From Dactylellina haptotyla (lineage: Eukaryota; Ascomycota; Orbiliomycetes; Orbiliales; Orbiliaceae): a stretch of DNA of 64,000 nt. The position numbers and the translations under genes are program-made. The notes below the pieces were generated by a model, which ran no database searches, was not told where the DNA came from, and saw only the letters and a program-made list of their open reading frames with translations. Shown piece by piece: positions 25,901-39,400 of this stretch; the stretch's first letter is position 1; each line of letters starts with the position of its first letter. The DNA lies in assembly GCA_031310005.1 (NCBI GenBank), contig CM062379.1, positions 4,278,001-4,342,000 on the forward strand, written 5' to 3'.

Positions 25901-28673
25901 TAGCATTTTTTCTTTTTTTAATTTTTATAATGTTAATTTTTAATATTATTTTAATAATATTATAATTTTTTATATAAAATTAATATATTTTATAATTTTA
26001 TATTAATTTAATTTTATAATAATAAAGTATTATGAGGTAGGTAGTCTGTTAATAAGGTTTATAAAGATTTTTCATTATTTTTTATATATTTATAATTAAA
26101 AATGATTATTTAGTTTATATAATTTTAATATATAAATTTGGTTAAATCTATATTAAAATATTTATATAATTAATATCAATATATTTTATATAATTTTATA
26201 TATTAATTAATGAATTAAGGCCAATTTCTATTATTATTAATATAAAGTGCTAAGTGATTATATTTTATAAATCTAATATTAAGTAAAGTAAGTTGCTTAT
26301 TTTTAATATTTAGATGTAATATTTATTTTTATAGTTTCTATTAACTTTTCTAATATCTAATTTTTAAAGTTTGTTTAGAAAATTTAATTTTTAGTAATTA
26401 GATGGTGTTATTAAATTTAAAAATAACCAATTATAGATTTCTTTTCTTATTAATAGTATAGTTTATCTATCTAATTATTATATTTTCTTTTATTAGGAGG
26501 CCAATTAGTATAAATATAAATTTAATAATTTAATTTTACATAACTTTATAATATTTTAAAAATAAATTTTTAATTTATAATAGTATAAAATTTTTAAAAT
26601 TTATTATAAATAAATTTTTTTAAATTTTATATTTTCTTATAAATTATTTAAAAAATTTTATATATATTATAAATATATTATTTTTAAAAAAATTTTTTTA
26701 TTTAAAATGGTATTTTTATAATAAATTTAATTTATTTTTTTATTAAATATTTTTAGTTTTTAATTTTTAAAAATATATATTTTAGGTAAGTGATAAAAAA
26801 ATAGAAATTTAAATTCTTTTTAGTATAACTAAAATTTGAAATATAATAAAATTAATATTAAAAATCTTTATTAATTTAATAAAAAGTAATATTAAATTAT
26901 TATTTTTTAAAATTTTTAAATTATTGATAATTATTTTTATATTTTTAATATATTTATTATAATTTTTAATATTTTTATAATTATATATTATTTTTATAAT
27001 ATTTTTAATTAATTATTTAGATATTTTTTAATTATTAATTAATTGGATAATTTTATTTAATATATTTTTTTATTATATTAATAATATATTAATTTATTAG
27101 ATTTTAGGAAATAATTCCTAATTATTAATTTTAATTTTAAATTTTCCTAATTTTATAAAAATGGTCTAAAAGTATTTTTTTAAAATTTACATTTTATTAT
27201 TATTAATTATTTAATTTTTAATAATTATTTTAAAAATATATAATAAATTATTCTGATTTTAAAATAATTGATTTTAATTTATTATAAAATAATTTTAAAA
27301 TTATAAATTTTTAAAATTATAAAATAATTAATTTTTTAATTATTATTATATAATTTAGATTAATTATTTTATTAATTTAAATAATTTTTAAAAATTGGGA
27401 ATCAATTATAATTATTATAATTTTAAAAATATTTATTTTATATTTTTAAATAATTATTATTAAGTTTTATAATTAAATCTTTAATTATATAATATTAAAT
27501 CTTTAAATTATATATAATTATTTTAATAATTTGTTTTTATATAAATTTTAATTTTTTTAATATAATAAATTAATTATTTTATTATATATCTAATTATAAA
27601 AATATAAATATTAATAATTTAGAAATATTTTTAATAAATTTAATTTATTATAAATTTTAAATAATATAGAGAGTTTTTTCAATTTTATTTTAATATTTAT
27701 AAAATTATTTAAATTTAATAAAATATAAATAATTAATAAAAATTTAAATAATATAGTTATTATTAGTTTTTATTTTTTATTTTTTTTATTTTTATTTATA
27801 TAATATAAAATTATAAATATAAAAATAATTTTAATAAAAATATAAAAAAATAGATTTTATTTTTATCATTTCTAAATTATTAATATTGAAAATAAAAATA
27901 ATAGCAATTTATTAAATAAATTAATTAAATTTATATAGTAAATTATTAAATTTATTAAGGTTTAATACTTTTACTTTATAATAAATAAAATTAAAGTAAA
28001 TTAGTAAAATTTATTAAAAAATTATTAAAATTATTAAAATATTTTTATTATTATTATTAAAATTTTTATTAAAATTTTTAAACTTCTAAAATTGAAACTA
28101 ATTTATAACAAAATTTATTTTTATTTAACATAAAATGAAAATAAATTTTATTTAATTTTAATTAAATTTTAAAATAATAGGTATTATTTTTTTAATTATT
28201 TTAAATATATTTTATATATTTTTATAAACTTTAATAACTACTTAAATCATAATAACCATTTTTTAAATTTTTTAAATTTTATAATTATTTTTAAATTTTA
28301 TAAATATTTATTATTATCTAAAATAATAATTTTTATTAAACTATTAATAATTTTATTAAATATATATATTTTTTTTATATTTATGTAATAACATTAAAAT
28401 AAATTTTATCATTAATAATTAAAATTTTATTTTTATTTTTAAATAAATTAGTTTTAAAATTAATAAGAGTAAAAGTAATATTTTTTTTTATTTTCATAAA
28501 TATAAGAATATTTAATTAATTTTATAAGATTTAATTTTTAATTTATTTATTTAAATGTTATATAAATAAGAATAATTATTTTATTTATAATTTTATTTTT
28601 TAAAATTATAAAATTTTTTAAATTAAAATATTATTATATATATACTTTTTTAGTTAAAAATAATTAATTAAAA

Positions 28674-29181
28674 TATTATATTTTATATATTATTTAATAT
28701 AATAATATAAATATATAATATTAAAATATATAAAATTTTTTTTACCTAAAATACCTAAATTTTTTTAATAAAAAATATATATAAAATTATAAAATTTTAA
28801 AGATAACTCACTTAGAATATGTAATAATAATAAAGTAAAAATAACTAAATATATTAAATTATATTTAAGTTAATTAATAAAAATAAAAACATTTTATCAA
28901 TCCTAAAAATAGTCTTATATATAAGAATAATCTGATATACTTATAATAGATCATAAATTATAATAGATTATGGTTTACAATTTATGATCCATAGTAAACA
29001 ATAATTTATAAAATATATTATATTATAATTTAGGGTGTTGAATAAGTAGATGGACTTTATAGTCAAATATATTAAAAGTAATATATGTTTATAAATATAA
29101 AGTGTGGTAGTAGGACTTAGAATAGTGTAGTGCAAAGCAAGGTATAGGTATTTGTACTGTCAAGACTCATGGTCTGTGACA
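28674..29181 (-). repeat. Chromovirus copy 1, 5' LTR
   Basis: Its outer end is well preserved (CAAGACTCATGGTCTGTGAC near 29161) and followed by GAGTT. The inner end is entirely A/T. It aligns with the 3' LTR over its whole length. Confidence 0.9.
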
Positions 29182-32100
29182 GAGTTAGTGTTAGATATAA
29201 AGAATATATTAAGCGCGAAATACGAAAATAAGTAAAAACATAAATACTTATAATAATTTATAAAAATGACATATATAAAAAATATAAAATAAACTGCCTA
29301 AAACCACAAAAAAGAAAAAAAAAACACAAAAAAAAAGAAATAGTAGGTGTTAAACCTATAGTTAATAAAAAAAACTATTACATAAAAGAGCATAATTCTT
29401 ACATTAATAAATACCTAACCAAAATATTTTTTGATTAAAATATTTATATACCACGCAAATGTGGAAATTACAAAAAATATAATAAAAATTATAAAGGTTG
29501 TAATACTTATACCAGAATAATTAAAAAACCAAAAGAGATACCAACCCCAGCTACCTCCCAAGTAATTTCTTTAAAAGTAATAAATCAAATAATAAATTTA
29601 GTAAAAATTGTAATAAACAGTAACATAAGAATATTAAATTAAGTATTTAAAATAATAATTGCTATTATATAAATAAATAGGATAAATATATTAACTTATT
29701 TAACATTTATTTTATAATAATATAATTATAATTTTTATAAAAACCCTGATAATAAACATAACTATAAACTTTATTAAAATTGAAATTAGCGCAAATTTTT
29801 TTAAAGCAAACCTTCTCAAAACAAAATTAAAAAATTTAAAAAGATTAGAGTTAATAAAGTGAAAAGAAACAAAATTAAAAATAAATTTTATAAAAAAAAG
29901 AAAAGAACCATAAGATTAATTGATAAAGTTTCCGGGCCACTAATTCCTGCACTTGACAAAAACCAAACCCTAAAAGTAGTAGTCAAAACCGAACTTTTAG
30001 ATTTTAATAATAAACTGTAATATTTAAATAATAAGTGAGCAGATTATAAAAATAAAGATATCGAAATTAGAAATACTCCAAATTTAAAAATATTAGAATT
30101 AGAAAACCCCTTTACTAAGTACCCACATATAAAACTATACGTAGACTTAGATATAATAAACAAACCTTTATGAATTCTAGACTCCCTAGTAATTACAATA
30201 CAGGGTAAATATTAGAAATTAACTAAAAATGGTAAAAACATATAAAATAGAACTTTAGAATTTAATATATCTATTATAATTAAAAATACATTCAAAAAAT
30301 ATAATAGTAGAACATTAAAGGAACATTAAAATTAGATATTATAAGTAATATTTAATAGCTTCAACAAAGGAAGGCTTACTATACAAGATATTTATACTAA
30401 GCCCTAGCTAGAAAATATAATTAAATTACTAATTATAAGAAATTTAGACCTAAGTTTTAGAACTCCCTTAGATCAACCCCAAAAAATAATATAAATATTA
30501 GTAAAAATAATAACCACAAACAATATTATAGACTTTAAAAAAGTTTAAACACCCTATAATAAAATAAAAATTAATTTAAATTAAAAATTTCTAATTAAAC
30601 ACTTAATTATAATTATAATAAATAAACGTGAAAATAACTTCTTATGTAAAACCTTAGTAATTAAGAAATTAGACAAACTGGGAAAATAATTTAAATAAAT
30701 ATTTATATTAAAAAATGATAAAAAAATGTTTATTTAAATAATAATATCAAAATTATCAAATATAATAACAACATCAACTATAAGTAATATGTTTTAAAAG
30801 ACTTCTTCTATAACTCATATCATAATATTTAACAAAGTAAAATAAGAAACTTTATAATAGAAATTATTAAAGATAAAAATATTTATACCATTAAATAATC
30901 TAAACATAATCATATTATTAATAAAAATTTATAAAATATTTAAAAATATCTTACTTATCATAGATAAATTTTATACTAAAATAAATAAATATTATAACCT
31001 ACAATATAATATTTGAGATAATAATTATTTGAAAAAAGAAAATAAATATTTAATTAGCTTGCAATATTAAAAAATTATATTAAATAAAATCATTAAATAG
31101 CACTTAAAAATAATACAAACTATAATTAAAAAAATGGATATTAAATAACTTAGTAAACTAAATAAAAAAAAGATGAAAAAATTATATATAAATAAAACGT
31201 TTAATAAAATTAATAAAAATTTTAAAAATTATATAAAAAATAAAAGAAATGATATTTAAATAAAAATAGATTATTAGTTATTAACAACTATAAACTAATA
31301 ATAATAGATAGAAGATGATTTATTTAATAATATATCAAAATTAGTTATAATATCAACCCTAGATAAGGTATTAATTTACTTAGCTAATATAGTAGAAGAG
31401 CTAACACAAACAATACTGGATATAGATATCAGCAATTTAAGCAACTAAATAAATGTAATAATTATTAAGATTAAAAAAATTAAAGTTGTACTACTAATAA
31501 AGGTAATCTTAAAAATGTTAAAAGTAAATGATAGATTAAAATTTTCATCTTTATTACTAATAGATAGTGTAAACTTTATAGATTTTATACTAACTTTATT
31601 TTAGTTAAAGGAAGTACTATTATTAATAGATTTAACCATTATCGAATTAGTAATAGATATAGTGGAAAATAGTTCTATACTTAAAATAGAGATTTTCCAA
31701 ATACTACTAAAACTTTACATATTATTTAAGAGTAGTAGACCCAAGGGTGTTAAACCTAGACTAAGTATTTCATAAGGCAGAATACAAAATGAAGTATAAA
31801 ACAGAAGTAGTATAAATAATAGAAAAAGTAAAATTAATAATTATAAAAATAGTAAGTATATAAAAATAATTGATAATTTTTTATTTAATGAGTTTAATAA
31901 ATTTTAAGTCTATAACTTTGGCTAAATTTATAAAAATATATAAATTCTATTAAATAAAAGTTTTATATTAGTTATAAATATTAAAGATTAGATATCTAAT
32001 AAAAAAGAAATTATTATAAAAGAAAAAGATATTATAATAATAAAAAAATAAAAAATAATTTTATGGAATATTAATAAATAAGGAATTAAATTATTAATTA

Positions 32101-32990
32101 ATAAATAAAATATTTATATATTAGAGGGAAAAAAATTTTTTAAAAATAATGATTAAAAAATTATTAAAAAAGATATAGTTATTTTTAATTATAAATATAA
32201 TAAGGAAATAATAATAAAGTATAATGATAAATTAAGAAATGAAAATTGTTAATATAGTAGAAATAGTGATAATAATATTTTAAAAAAATAAGATTCTAAA
32301 TTATTAAAAAAAAAAAAAAAAATTTTTTTTACACTATTACTATTATATAAGTTTAAAGAATTAGCCAGATTTATTATCTTTTATTATAATAAAAAATTTA
32401 AGTTATTAAAAAACCTAGTTTTAAAAAATAAATAAAAATTAAAAATATTTTTATATAAATTTAGAAAATAAAGCCTTAGCCCCAAAAAATTGAAAATTAA
32501 AAGAAAAATAATAAAATAAAAGATAAATAATAGAAAAGTAAAAAAAATAGAGGAAGTATATAAGATATAAAAAATTAATAAATTAGTTAAAATAGCAAAA
32601 AATTTAAAAAAAAAAAAAAAATGGTATAATATAAAGATATAAATTATTTAAATGGTAAAAAGATTATTTAAAAATATATTTGTGTTGGTGGAAACAGCGG
32701 AAGCTACCAAAATAACCAAAATAATATTTAAAATAGTCGATATAACAGAAAAAGTAGTTAGAATAGTTAAGTTAAAAGTTATACTAACCAAATTTAAAAA
32801 AATAAAAATAGTAGAACCTGCTGAAATAGAATTTATAAAAATAGTTGAATTAATCAGTCTAGAATTGATAAAAGTAGAAACCCTTGGTAATAATGAAGAT
32901 GGAAATATTAATATTAGCTCTGATTACCTAATATTAATATATATACATAGGGTAATTATAGAAGAAGTATATTAATAAATAAGAGTACTA
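29182..32990 (+). pseudogene. Long RIP-broken frame of unknown function upstream of gag
   Basis: From about 29451 to at least 31880, and again at 32652-32975, one plus frame (codon starts divisible by 3) reads as protein-like sequence whose stops are mostly explicable as RIP products of Gln, Arg or Trp codons. That suggests a former protein of several hundred to more than 1,000 residues. Near the start is a Cys cluster beginning CGNYKKYNKNYKGC, in which several Tyr codons could be mutated Cys codons. Further on are an acidic segment (EDDLFNNI at 31311) and a section rich in Leu codons of the CTA/TTA type that probably were Pro. No family is recognised. It lies where most Ty3 elements have only leader or gag. 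A homologous copy of its last part is at 240-720. Confidence 0.45.
32652..32975 (+). pseudogene. Best-preserved part of the upstream frame
   Basis: A 107-codon open stretch rich in Ile, Val, Lys and Glu (for example KIVEPAEIEFIKIVELI), weakly mutated compared with its flanks. It is in the same frame as the 29.45-31.88 kb relic, so it is probably the continuation of the same protein. No domain is recognised, and charged beta- or coil-forming repeats are possible. Confidence 0.4.
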
Positions 32991-33529
32991 TTATCTAAAA
33001 CAGGTATAAGTTGTATGAAATATCTCCCCTAGCCAAATTTAGAAAAAATTTAATAACTAGATTAAATTAACAAAAAAATAGATATAATTATAATTTTTAT
33101 AAATAATGGAAAAATCTATTTACTATTATAAATATAATTTACCTTCTATAATAACCTACTATTAGATAAGGTACACCCTATATTTAAAAAATATTTTAAA
33201 TTATTAAAATATGTAAAAAAAGAATACGCAAAAATAAAACTGGATTATAAAAAAAACCTAATCCATATATATTTTAATTTTTATGAGATAACTAAAATAT
33301 TATATAACAAAATTATAAATATTTTTAATTTTTAAAATACTTAAAATTTATATTATTAGTTAAGGTAGATGGTATATAATAAGTAGTTCTTGAAAAATAG
33401 GCCAGAATAAATTATATTTATAAACAGGAAAATAAAATAGCAAATAATTATATAAAAAATAATTATTCTTTAATACTCTAAATTTTAATACTAGTGTTTA
33501 AATAACAATAGTTGGATTTCTTTAACATT

Positions 33530-33760
33530 TTTATAGATCCCCCAAAACAGCCTGCTAAGTATATACAATAGAAATTAAATGCTATTGAAAATAAAATTAT
33601 TTGTAGTAATTGTAAAAACCAGGCTATAATAGCCTATAACGACTACTATTATAGTGATACCTACAATAATAGTAAATGGAAAAATGCTTATTATAAATAT
33701 TAAAAGGCAAAGAGTTATTTTAGACAATTAAATAGAGAAAAAATTAAATTTTATTTTTAT
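33530..33760 (+). pseudogene. Cys-rich, zinc-finger-like relic
   Basis: In the frame through 33536 the sequence reads FIDPPKQPAKYIQ, then IICSNCKNQAI, followed by a run in which Tyr codons (TAT/TAC) alternate at spacings expected of Cys, ending near YKYWKAKS-like residues. If the TAC/TAT codons were TGC/TGT before RIP, this was a Cys-rich zinc-binding domain. The same region is present in the second copy at 9107-9250. Its exact family is unknown. Confidence 0.35.
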
Positions 33761-35091
33761 TTAAAAAAAGAATTAATTATTAATTTAATTAATAGTAATA
33801 TAGTGATAGATTAAAAAATATTATAAAATGTAATAAAGTAGATTATACCAATACTCATAATAAATGAGATTATGGTTAATATAATTAATACGGCTAATAT
33901 GGTTAATAAAGTTATTAAAAGGGAGGATTAAGATTCAGAGGTAATAAGTGTAAATTTCTAAAGGTATTATAGTTATTTTTAATTAATTTATAATATTATT
34001 AAAATTTGTATATATATATAATATATTTTAATTATTATAATTAGTACTAATACTATAGTTAGTATAAGGCTATTTATAATCTTTTATTAATTAATTTTTA
34101 TAATTCTTATTTAATATATTTTATTGGAAATAGCCGTAACTATAATCCATATAACCTGTAAAGTTAATATAATTTAGTAATTAGTAGTTACCATTACTAT
34201 CAAAATTTAAGATCTATACACTAAATATTAGATATAGATTATAGATATTAATAAAGTATTTACCGCCTATTTACACTACAAAATTTAAAATTGAATAATT
34301 TTAAATTTGGTATTATATGGATTATGTCTAATATGATTAAAGTACTGTGTAATCTAATTAATAAAAATAAACTTTATAATAATAGTTATTATAAATTATA
34401 TTTTAAACCAAACATACTAAATAATATAAATATAAGTATGTATATAGTAGAAGTAGAGATTAAAACTATTTAAATTAAAAAAGATAAAGGAAAATTAATA
34501 GATTAAAAATTAAATTAATAATAAATATATAATTACTATAGTAGGCCACTAAGACTAAATAGTAAAATATTAATATTATTATTAATAATTGGATTATTAA
34601 GAACAATAGTTATACCACCAACACCACCAATACTACTAAACAGATTATTAAGGTCCCATATATCTTAACCATATTAGTATTAATATTATTGCAGGCAAAA
34701 TAATTGATACAATTAATATAAATGAGGTAACTGTGATAAATACTATGATTAGTAAATAAATAACTATTAGAATGATTGGAATAATTGGAATAATTAAAAT
34801 AATTGAAATGATGATCAACAAAATGAATAAATAAATAATTATTAAAATAATAATTAATAAATTAATAATTAATATAATAAATATAATTATTAATATGTAA
34901 ACAACTAATAAATAGCATTATTAAATAATTTATAATAAATATTATTATTATTAAATAATCTACTACTAAATAATATGCAAAATAAATATATAGCGCTACA
35001 CTAGAATTATAATAAGAATTATAATAATAATTAGAATAATAGTGATAATTATTATTATAATAATTAAAATAATTAGAGTAATTGGATGTAG
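33761..35091 (+). other. AT-rich part of the giant Ty3 element without clear frame
   Basis: Collinear with 9250-10140 in the second copy. It contains Asn/Ile/Lys-rich open bits (for example 34291-34473) that have no recognisable domain, and tracts of AATNAT-type simple sequence near 34.7-34.9 kb and 35.0-35.08 kb. Nothing else is seen. Confidence 0.35.
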
Positions 35092-36900
35092 TTGTTTAAT
35101 TGGAATAGATTATTTAGAACTATTCCAGAAAAATATTATAAAATATTAATATTTATAATAAATATATTTTATATTTTTTCAAAATATAGTACCTATAATA
35201 TCTATTTAGAAGCATCTTATAAAACCAATAGATTATTAAATAGCTTATATAAATATTATAATGGATTATTTAGATTGCTAAATCCATTTAAACCACTATT
35301 ATCCGCTGGACTACCCGAGCTAGACCTATATAAATATGGAAGACCATATAACCTATATGATTTTTATAGGCGATTATTTAGAAAACTGTTATTACTTTTA
35401 CTATTTAGTGAACCGCTTAGAGAACTACTATACAACCTATAAAGACTACTATTAGGCCTACCAGGCCCACCAAACCTACTATATAACCCTTATGGCCCAT
35501 CGTCCAGAGGCGGAGGCCTATTAGGAGGTCCACTAATAAAAAATCTACTAAAACTATTAAAATTATTATATAATTTACTATTATTTAGGCTAGATTTAAA
35601 CTTATTTTTTTTAAATTAATAGTATAAATTAGAGCAAAACTAAAAATTAAAATCTAAATTAATTGGATATTTTTGGTTAGATTGCCTAAATTTATATTTT
35701 AAAAATTTAATAATAATAAATAAATGTAATTTAATTTATAGAAATATAAATTTATTTATAAATAAAATATATAATTAAATAGTTGTATAAGAATTTAAAT
35801 TAATTAAATTAATTTTTTTAAATTGTTTATATAGTATAGCCCTGTTTTGGTACTAATAAAAACTAAATAATTATATAAGGATAATTTTTAGATCTAGTTT
35901 AAACCTAAATAAATAAATTATAAAATTAATAAACTATTTTAAGCTAAACTTTAATAAAAATAAAGTTATTTTTAATATATTTATTTTTATAGTAGATGAT
36001 ATTAGAAAGGATAAAAATTTAATAAAATATTTGTAAAAGAAGATTATATATAGATATAGCTATAAAATATTAAATAATTACTCCTATCTAGAAGTAGTAT
36101 ATAATAAATTTAATATAAAAATATAATATAAAATACTAAGATTATATATTGTAATAATTATTGTTTAGTTTATTACTTTTTTAAATAATAAAAAGATTTT
36201 GTAGAAAAAATTGTAGAATACCTTAGGTAAGTAGTCTAAAATAAAAACTAATAAAAAAAAATAGTATAGTTATAATTATAACTTAGATTTTAATAAATTA
36301 AATAAATTAAAATAGTATAAGAATTAAGGTAGACATTATAAATATAATTATAAATACAAAGCCAAAAATTATTTTATTATAATAATAATAATAATAGTTA
36401 TAAAAGCTTATTTAATATAAATATAAAAAAAAATAAAAAAATTAATAAATATTTTATTAAAAAATAAAGAAATAAAAATAAAAATTATAATAATAAAAAT
36501 AAGAAGAATTATAAAATTTTTAAAAATAAATAGAAAAATAATTATAAATTTAATCACCAATACCACTTCAAACCTAAATACAATAAAAACTATATGAATA
36601 ATAAATTTAAAAAAAAATAATTAAATAAGCTATTACAAAACTACTTTAATTACAATAATTTAAATTATTAAGTATGGTAGTATATAAAGGCTAAAAAATA
36701 GCTATTTATAAAAATATTTATAAATATCATTGAAGATGTAAAATATAATAAATTAAATTAAATATTTATAAATATACATTTTAATTATTATAGTTTAAAA
36801 AATAATTTAAATGTTTTAAATATCAAAATCCTTAGTAATAAGAATTTTTATAATAATAAAAATAATAATAATAATAATAAAAAAATAAAAATGAATTTCT
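35092..36900 (+). pseudogene. Presumed gag: Pro-rich segment plus Lys/Asn-rich tail
   Basis: Starts with an open stretch (35092-35442, MFNWNRLFRTIPEKYY) that continues past a RIP-type stop to about 35616 in the same frame. Between 35.27 and 35.57 kb the frame has many CTA/TTA leucine codons next to intact Pro and Gly codons (GLPGPPN, YGPSSRGGG), so a Pro-rich low-complexity region with Pro->Leu conversion is likely. From 35.9 to 36.2 kb the text resembles a gag core (RYSYKILNNYSYLEVVYNKF), and 36.27-36.62 kb is Lys/Asn/Tyr/Gln-rich like a nucleic-acid-binding tail. It sits directly upstream of the protease/RT frame, as expected for gag. Confidence 0.45.
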
Positions 36901-37229
36901 AAAAAATAGCTATTAATTATAATATAAAAATTATCAAATAAAAAGATAATTTCAACTATATTATATATTATAAATATAATAAATATTTTATTTTATATAA
37001 TAAGTTAATAAAGTATATAATTGTGGAATATTTGAATATTTTTATAAAAGATATAAAAAAATTAAATGATGGATTTGTGATAGTTTTAATTATTGTATAA
37101 AAAGATTAGGGAGGATTAGCATATGAATTATATATATATATTAAGATTAAAAAAAGGATTAGCATCTGCAGTAAAAGCGGGATTAATATTATAATTATTT
37201 ATGTGGAAACATATTTTAATTTTAGTAGT

Positions 37230-37570
37230 TTAAATAAATGGATATTAATTGTATTTAATTTAAAATGTATAATAATAGTTGGTGATAAATAATAGCTAAT
37301 TAAAAACATTTTAAATTATTATAAAAAAATTAAAATAATAGTTAAGCCACTAACTATAAATAAAATTAAATTTATAAAATATAAATTATATTAATACCTA
37401 AAATTAAATATTAAAATTAAGACTATAGAATAAATATTATTATTTAAAGATATAAAAATTTATATAATTAATATATTAAAAGTTAATCTTTTATTAAAAA
37501 ATAATTTTTTAATCTTGGAAAGGGTAATTATAAATTATAAAAATTAATAATAATATTTTTAAATATTAAA
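37230..37570 (+). pseudogene. Protease-like relic
   Basis: In the same frame as the RT downstream, WILIVF starts at 37239 and KVNLLLKNNFLILERVI starts near 37479. The second segment resembles the conserved end of retropepsin-type domains (the ...NLLS... signature). The catalytic Asp-Ser/Thr-Gly triad cannot be seen clearly after mutation. Position between gag and RT supports the call. Confidence 0.4.
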
Positions 37571-37683
37571 ATATAATAATATTATATAAAATAATTAATA
37601 AAGAATATTTTAAGGTTATAATAACTATAAATATTATAGTTATATAGCTAAATATTTTTGTAATATATTAATTAAATTAATAC

Positions 37684-37743
37684 TATTTGGTAATAAAATA
37701 TTTAAACTATTTATATTTGGTAATAAAATATTTAAACTATTTA
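37684..37743. repeat. 30-bp tandem duplication
   Basis: TATTTGGTAATAAAATATTT and the next ten bases are repeated exactly, head to tail. The unit is ten codons, so it would keep frame in the original polyprotein. Confidence 0.95.
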
Positions 37744-38330
37744 ATTAAAAAATAATTAAATTAAACCACAGAAAAATATACTTTATATTTATAATAGATG
37801 AATAAAACCCTATAATTTATTTTAATTATAATCTAAAATTAATTAAAATTTTTAAAAAATTTTTATTAAAAATAATAGAAAATTTATTAAAATTTTATAA
37901 ATTAATATTAGCTAAATTTAATTTTATTATTAAAACTATAAAATTAATATTTTAATTAAGAGAAGATTATACACTAATAAATAAAAACAAATACAATATT
38001 ATATATAATATAGATGTATACTATATTAAACTAAATAATCTAGGTATTAAACTAGAGCTTAGCTACCCAACCATAATTATAAACTAATTAAACAAAATAT
38101 TTTAAATAAATATATATTAAGATACTACTTTTAAAGACGAAGTATATAATAGTTTAATTAAAAAATTCCTATTATTATAGGCCAAGTATAAAGGTTTGAT
38201 AAAAACTAAAAAATTACTATATATATTATTAATAAATAATTATAAGGAAAAGATTAAACCCTAGAAAATTTACCAATTATTTAATATAAATAAGAAAATA
38301 ATAAATAATTTATTTAATAATTTTTATTAA

Positions 38331-38960
38331 AAGGGACACATAGTCCAGACCAATAGGGTAGAATTTAATCTACCAATGTTTATAATCAAAAAATAAATTT
38401 TAAAAAACTAGCAAGAAATAGTTAGTATAAATACTACTATTCTGGATAAAGCACATAAAATATGGACATTTAATTAATCATTTTAAAATGCTAAATTGGA
38501 TAGTGCTAAATTTATCTGTGCTAATATATTAATAAAATTAAACATAAATATCAATTTAATAAAAAAATGGGTTACTAAATAAAAAATCATAATAAATATC
38601 AAAATATTAAATAATATTATTAAGTTAGACTTAGCTATAGTAATATTAATTATAAAAATTATTAATTAATTAAAAAGATGTTTTATAATATCTTATTATA
38701 ATTTATTAACATTATTTTATTAGTTAGGTGTATATTTATAAAACTAATAAAAATTAACTATAATATTATATTAAGATAGTAATAAAATGTATGTTATATT
38801 AATAAGCATATTTAATAACATATAACACCTAAAAAGAAAAGTAAAGCATATATTAATTAAACTTCTATAAATTAAACTATATATAAATGATATAATTAAT
38901 AAATTAAAGTTAAAAATTATGATATAAGCATTAGTAAAGATACGAAGTAAAATATGTTTT
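38331..38960 (+). pseudogene. Ty3/gypsy reverse transcriptase relic
   Basis: One plus frame carries, in order: KGHIVQTNRVEFNLPMFIIK (38331), WTFN followed by LDSAKFICANIL (38463-38540), IINIKILNNI and IINQLKRCF-type segments (about 38590-38690), NLLTLFYQL-type residues where RTs have the first catalytic Asp and a Phe-Phe-Tyr-Gln stretch (about 38705-38735), and YIND at 38880-38891 for the YIDD box. Asp has become Asn in the catalytic positions (G->A). Spacing and wording match the RT of Ty3 elements common in filamentous ascomycetes. Stops lie at RIP-prone Gln/Trp codons only. Confidence 0.75.
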
Positions 38961-39179
38961 ATAAATTAAATAAATATTAATAATATTAAATAAATAAGGT
39001 TAGTATAATTAACGAAACTCCAAAAATTAGAATACAAATACAATATACTAAATCACGTTTAATTAAACAAAAAAATACTATTTATATTAGACAATTATAA
39101 TATAATTTTAGCATCTAAAAAATATTATATCAAGTTTTATAACCACATTATCCTTAGATAAATAACTAACTAATTTAGA

Positions 39180-39400
39180 ATATATATAGTAATAGAAAAA
39201 TTAACAATTATTAAAAAAATAAAGTTCCTATATATTCTACATAATCTAAAAATATATATTAAAATGATAGGATATTTCTAAAATTATTACCTATTATTTA
39301 TAATAACATTAAAATTGTTAATAAAACTAAAAATTAAATTATTACATGATGTATCTAAAAGAATTTAATTATTTAAATTTAAAAAAACTAAATATAGATA
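39180..39400 (+). pseudogene. RT/RNase H linker relic
   Basis: In the RT frame, from 39195, the text EKLTIIKKIKFLYILHNLKI is followed by YIKMIGYFQNYY-like residues. It matches the conserved connection segment of fungal Ty3 polyproteins (a Leu-x-x-Leu...GLTGYLR-type stretch) with Pro->Leu, Gly->Lys/Met and Arg changes. RNase H proper (about 39.4-40.2 kb) is too degraded to mark residues. Confidence 0.6.

Larger units (their letters stand above)
20624..29181 (-). mobile_element. Chromovirus copy 1 (complete, Ty3/gypsy)
   Basis: An 8558-bp element with LTRs of about 509 bp and a perfect target duplication GAGTT (20619-20623 and 29182-29186). The sense is minus, by collinearity with copy 2, whose RT and chromodomain read on the opposite strand. 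A purine-rich tract directly inside the left LTR (AAAAAGAAAAATAA on the minus strand) fits the polypurine tract. The chromodomain relic maps near 22.14-22.28 kb. The pol region (about 22.3-26 kb) and gag region (about 26-28.6 kb) have no open frames. Its last ~0.6 kb after the chromodomain differs from copies 2 and 4. It is inserted in the leader of the giant Ty3 element. Confidence 0.9.

Noticed and set aside
34291-34473. Plus-strand 60-codon frame as a gene
   Set aside because: Asn/Ile/Lys/Tyr-rich composition expected from random AT-rich DNA. It is collinear with a non-open part of the second copy near 9.7-9.9 kb.
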